The translations under genes and the position numbers were made by a program. A stretch of DNA of 64,000 nucleotides from a virus. Under the pieces are notes generated by a model. The model was not told where the DNA came from. It did no database searches and saw nothing but the letters and a program-made list of their open reading frames with translations. Positions 63,082 to 64,000 of the stretch are shown here, piece after piece. How positions within the stretch are numbered: position 1 is the stretch's first letter; the number at the start of each line of letters is the position of its first letter. The stretch is taken from the IMG/VR virus record IMGVR_UViG_3300043446_005369, positions 20,376-84,375 of that record, one strand, 5' to 3'.

Positions 63082-63553
63082 AGTCACTTTCCAAAATTTG
63101 TTTTAAATAAGTCTCATTCCAAGAGTCATAATAAGAAGTTTTCGCCAAAATACAGCGCATTTTTGTTAAAAATTCACTATTTTGATATAAAATTAAGTTA
63201 TATTTACCATTATTTGTTTGCACCGGCCCGATATGACTCGGTTTATCTCTAAAATCATCAAAAAACTTGTATTTTGAGTATTTTTGATTTAATTCTTGTA
63301 TTTTAAATCGAGCTAATTCTAGGTTTACATCATCTTCAATCAAAAAAATCACGACACCAAACTCTTCTGAAAGAGGCTGAATGTCGTGAATTGATGAAGA
63401 AATGATTTTATAGGTGTGATGTTTTGCAAATGGACAGATCGAAAAGCCCTTTAAATCTACGTTAGATTGAGAAATTCGTTCTATCCATTGTTTTAAATCA
63501 CTTACCTTGTCCTCGATACTTTTTGCGGGCTTTATTGGCGGATGTTGCTGCAT
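63050..63553 (-). CDS. Conserved marine T4-like phage protein (167 aa)
   Basis: Contains LKQWIERISQSNVDLKGFSICPFAKHHTYKII, DVNLELARFKIQELNQKYSKYKFFDD and VQTNNGKYNLILYQNSEFLTKMRCILAKTSYYDSW. The GFSICPFA segment is slightly reminiscent of DUF1415-type proteins, but I cannot assign a function. An upstream GTG (63568) also exists; the ATG at 63553 follows GGAGGAACCAAAT and is chosen. It overlaps the neighbours on both sides (the 48-aa gene and speD), indicating coupled translation. Confidence 0.75.
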   Translation of the reverse strand: MQQHPPIKPAKSIEDKVSDLKQWIERISQSNVDLKGFSICPFAKHHTYKIISSSIHDIQPLSEEFGVVIFLIEDDVNLELARFKIQELNQKYSKYKFFDDFRDKPSHIGPVQTNNGKYNLILYQNSEFLTKMRCILAKTSYYDSWNETYLKQILESDYEIVQKIRNK

Positions 63554-63644
63554 ATTTGGTTCCTCCACCGTCTCCTTGTAGAGTTTTCTTTGGTGGTCCG
63601 GGATTGTAGGATGTTTTTGTGAAGCTTTTAGTTTGTTTTGCCAT
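63498..63644 (-). CDS. Small basic conserved phage protein (48 aa)
   Basis: Begins MAKQTKSFTKTSYNPGPPKKT and ends TSANKARKKYRGQGK. The TSYNPG-P-KT...GQGK pattern is familiar from marine T4-like phages. It is strongly basic and probably unstructured. GGAGAATTAAATT precedes the ATG. It overlaps the 167-aa gene by 56 bases in another frame. Function unknown; nucleic acid binding would be a guess from charge. Confidence 0.7.
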   Translation of the reverse strand: MAKQTKSFTKTSYNPGPPKKTLQGDGGGTKYAATSANKARKKYRGQGK

Positions 63645-63647
63645 AAT

Positions 63648-63800
63648 TTAATTCTCCGTTGTTTCAGTGTGTAAGTCTTCAGGTTTAGGAGATCCAGTCT
63701 TATAAAACTGGTCCGCCAGGTCTTGCATTTTATCAGACCATTCCTCTTCCGTCAAGTCCTCATGTAGAATCTCTTCTTTATCACGAATGACGTATTTCAT
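63648..63800 (-). CDS. Small acidic conserved phage protein (50 aa)
   Basis: Begins MKYVIRDKEEILHEDLTEEEWSDKMQDLADQFYKTGSPKPEDL, an acidic helical peptide seen in this neighbourhood in marine T4-like phages. Its ATG is two bases after the stop of the glycosyltransferase-like gene, and its end is followed by the ribosome binding site of the next gene. Function unknown. Confidence 0.68.
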   Translation of the reverse strand: MKYVIRDKEEILHEDLTEEEWSDKMQDLADQFYKTGSPKPEDLHTETTEN

Positions 63801-63802
63801 AA

Positions 63803-64000
63803 TCAAATGACTCTTGTTTTTTCATGACCCACACGAATTCGAGGATCACACCAAATTTCAAATCCAGCTTCTTTTGCATCTAAGCAGAATGAAACATCTT
63901 CACCACACATATCCTGAACCGCCCCCGATTCAAAAACCTGCATTTTTGGTGCAAACCAAGGATATTTGATTTCTGAATGTTCAAAAACTCCTTTTTTAAT
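63803..64000 (-). CDS. C-terminal part of a glycosyltransferase-like protein
   Basis: Only the last 65 codons are in the window; the frame is open at base 64000. The end reads CGEDVSFCLDAKEAGFEIWCDPRIRVGHEKTRVI. ED-x-x-FC-x-x-A at a late position followed by a VGHEK segment is typical of the acceptor region and C-terminus of GT-A (family 2-type) glycosyltransferases. The donor, the acceptor and whether the gene is complete cannot be told. Confidence 0.7.
   Translation of the reverse strand: MKKGVFEHSEIKYPWFAPKMQVFESGAVQDMCGEDVSFCLDAKEAGFEIWCDPRIRVGHEKTRVI

Noticed and set aside
1-64000. CRISPR arrays, tRNA genes and insertion sequences
   Set aside because: No spaced repeat array, cloverleaf-like segment or transposase was seen; the direct repeats found are short and lie downstream of gp46 or within coding repeats.

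Overview
The window is a contiguous piece of a T4-like contractile-tailed phage (myovirus), close in layout to marine phages of cyanobacteria (Prochlorococcus/Synechococcus) and SAR11. The signs are the T4 core gene order, AT-rich sequence, and the marine T4-like accessory genes hsp20, cobS-like, speD and a DUF3110-type gene between gp46 and gp47. The host cannot be fixed from this window: no photosynthesis gene and no tRNA was seen. Every supported gene lies on the minus strand, so transcription runs from 64000 towards 1. Genes are tightly packed with many start/stop overlaps, and no gene-free stretch exceeds about 160 bases.

In transcription order. (a) 64000-62386: the end of a glycosyltransferase-like gene, small conserved genes and speD. 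(b) 62353-39366: baseplate and tail genes gp25, gp6, a giant gp7-like protein (3814 aa), gp8, a giant DUF4815-type protein (2418 aa) and two small genes. (c) 39339-26503: neck, packaging and tail genes gp13, gp14, gp15, gp16, three further genes, gp17 (terminase, split by an intein), gp18 and gp19. (d) 26471-18677: head genes gp20 (portal, split by an intein), gp67-like, an unknown gene, gp21, gp22, gp23, a small gene and gp3-like. (e) 18680-11276: recombination and late-transcription genes uvsY, uvsW, an Sm-like gene, gp55 (late sigma factor, split by an intein), gp47, a DUF3110-type gene and gp46. (f) 11146-5004: a low-complexity putative virion protein, a HExxH plus von Willebrand A protein, a second virion-like protein and a CobS/MoxR-type AAA+ ATPase. 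(g) 4968-399: a DUF3310-like gene, gp45, a metallopeptidase-like gene, small genes, gp44, gp62, regA and hsp20, followed by two small genes at the window edge.

The most unusual content is three full-length inteins with LAGLIDADG-type endonuclease domains, in gp55, gp20 and gp17. The gp17 intein starts with Ala and carries the Trp/Cys/Thr signature of class 3 inteins. The gp55 intein carries the same triplet but starts with Cys. Other notable content: a set of small proteins with a T4-style capsid-targeting N-terminus; late-promoter-like TATAAATA/CTAAATA elements whose TAA is the stop codon of the upstream gene; several strong intrinsic terminators; and a metalloprotease/VWA plus MoxR-like ATPase pair.

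The genes combine into standard T4-type modules. gp44/62/45 form the clamp loader and clamp. gp46/47, UvsY and UvsW handle recombination-dependent replication. gp55 (with gp45) directs late promoters. gp20/67/21/22/23 build and mature the head, gp16/17 package DNA, gp13/14/15/3/18/19 make the neck and tail, and gp25/6/7/8 make the baseplate wedge.
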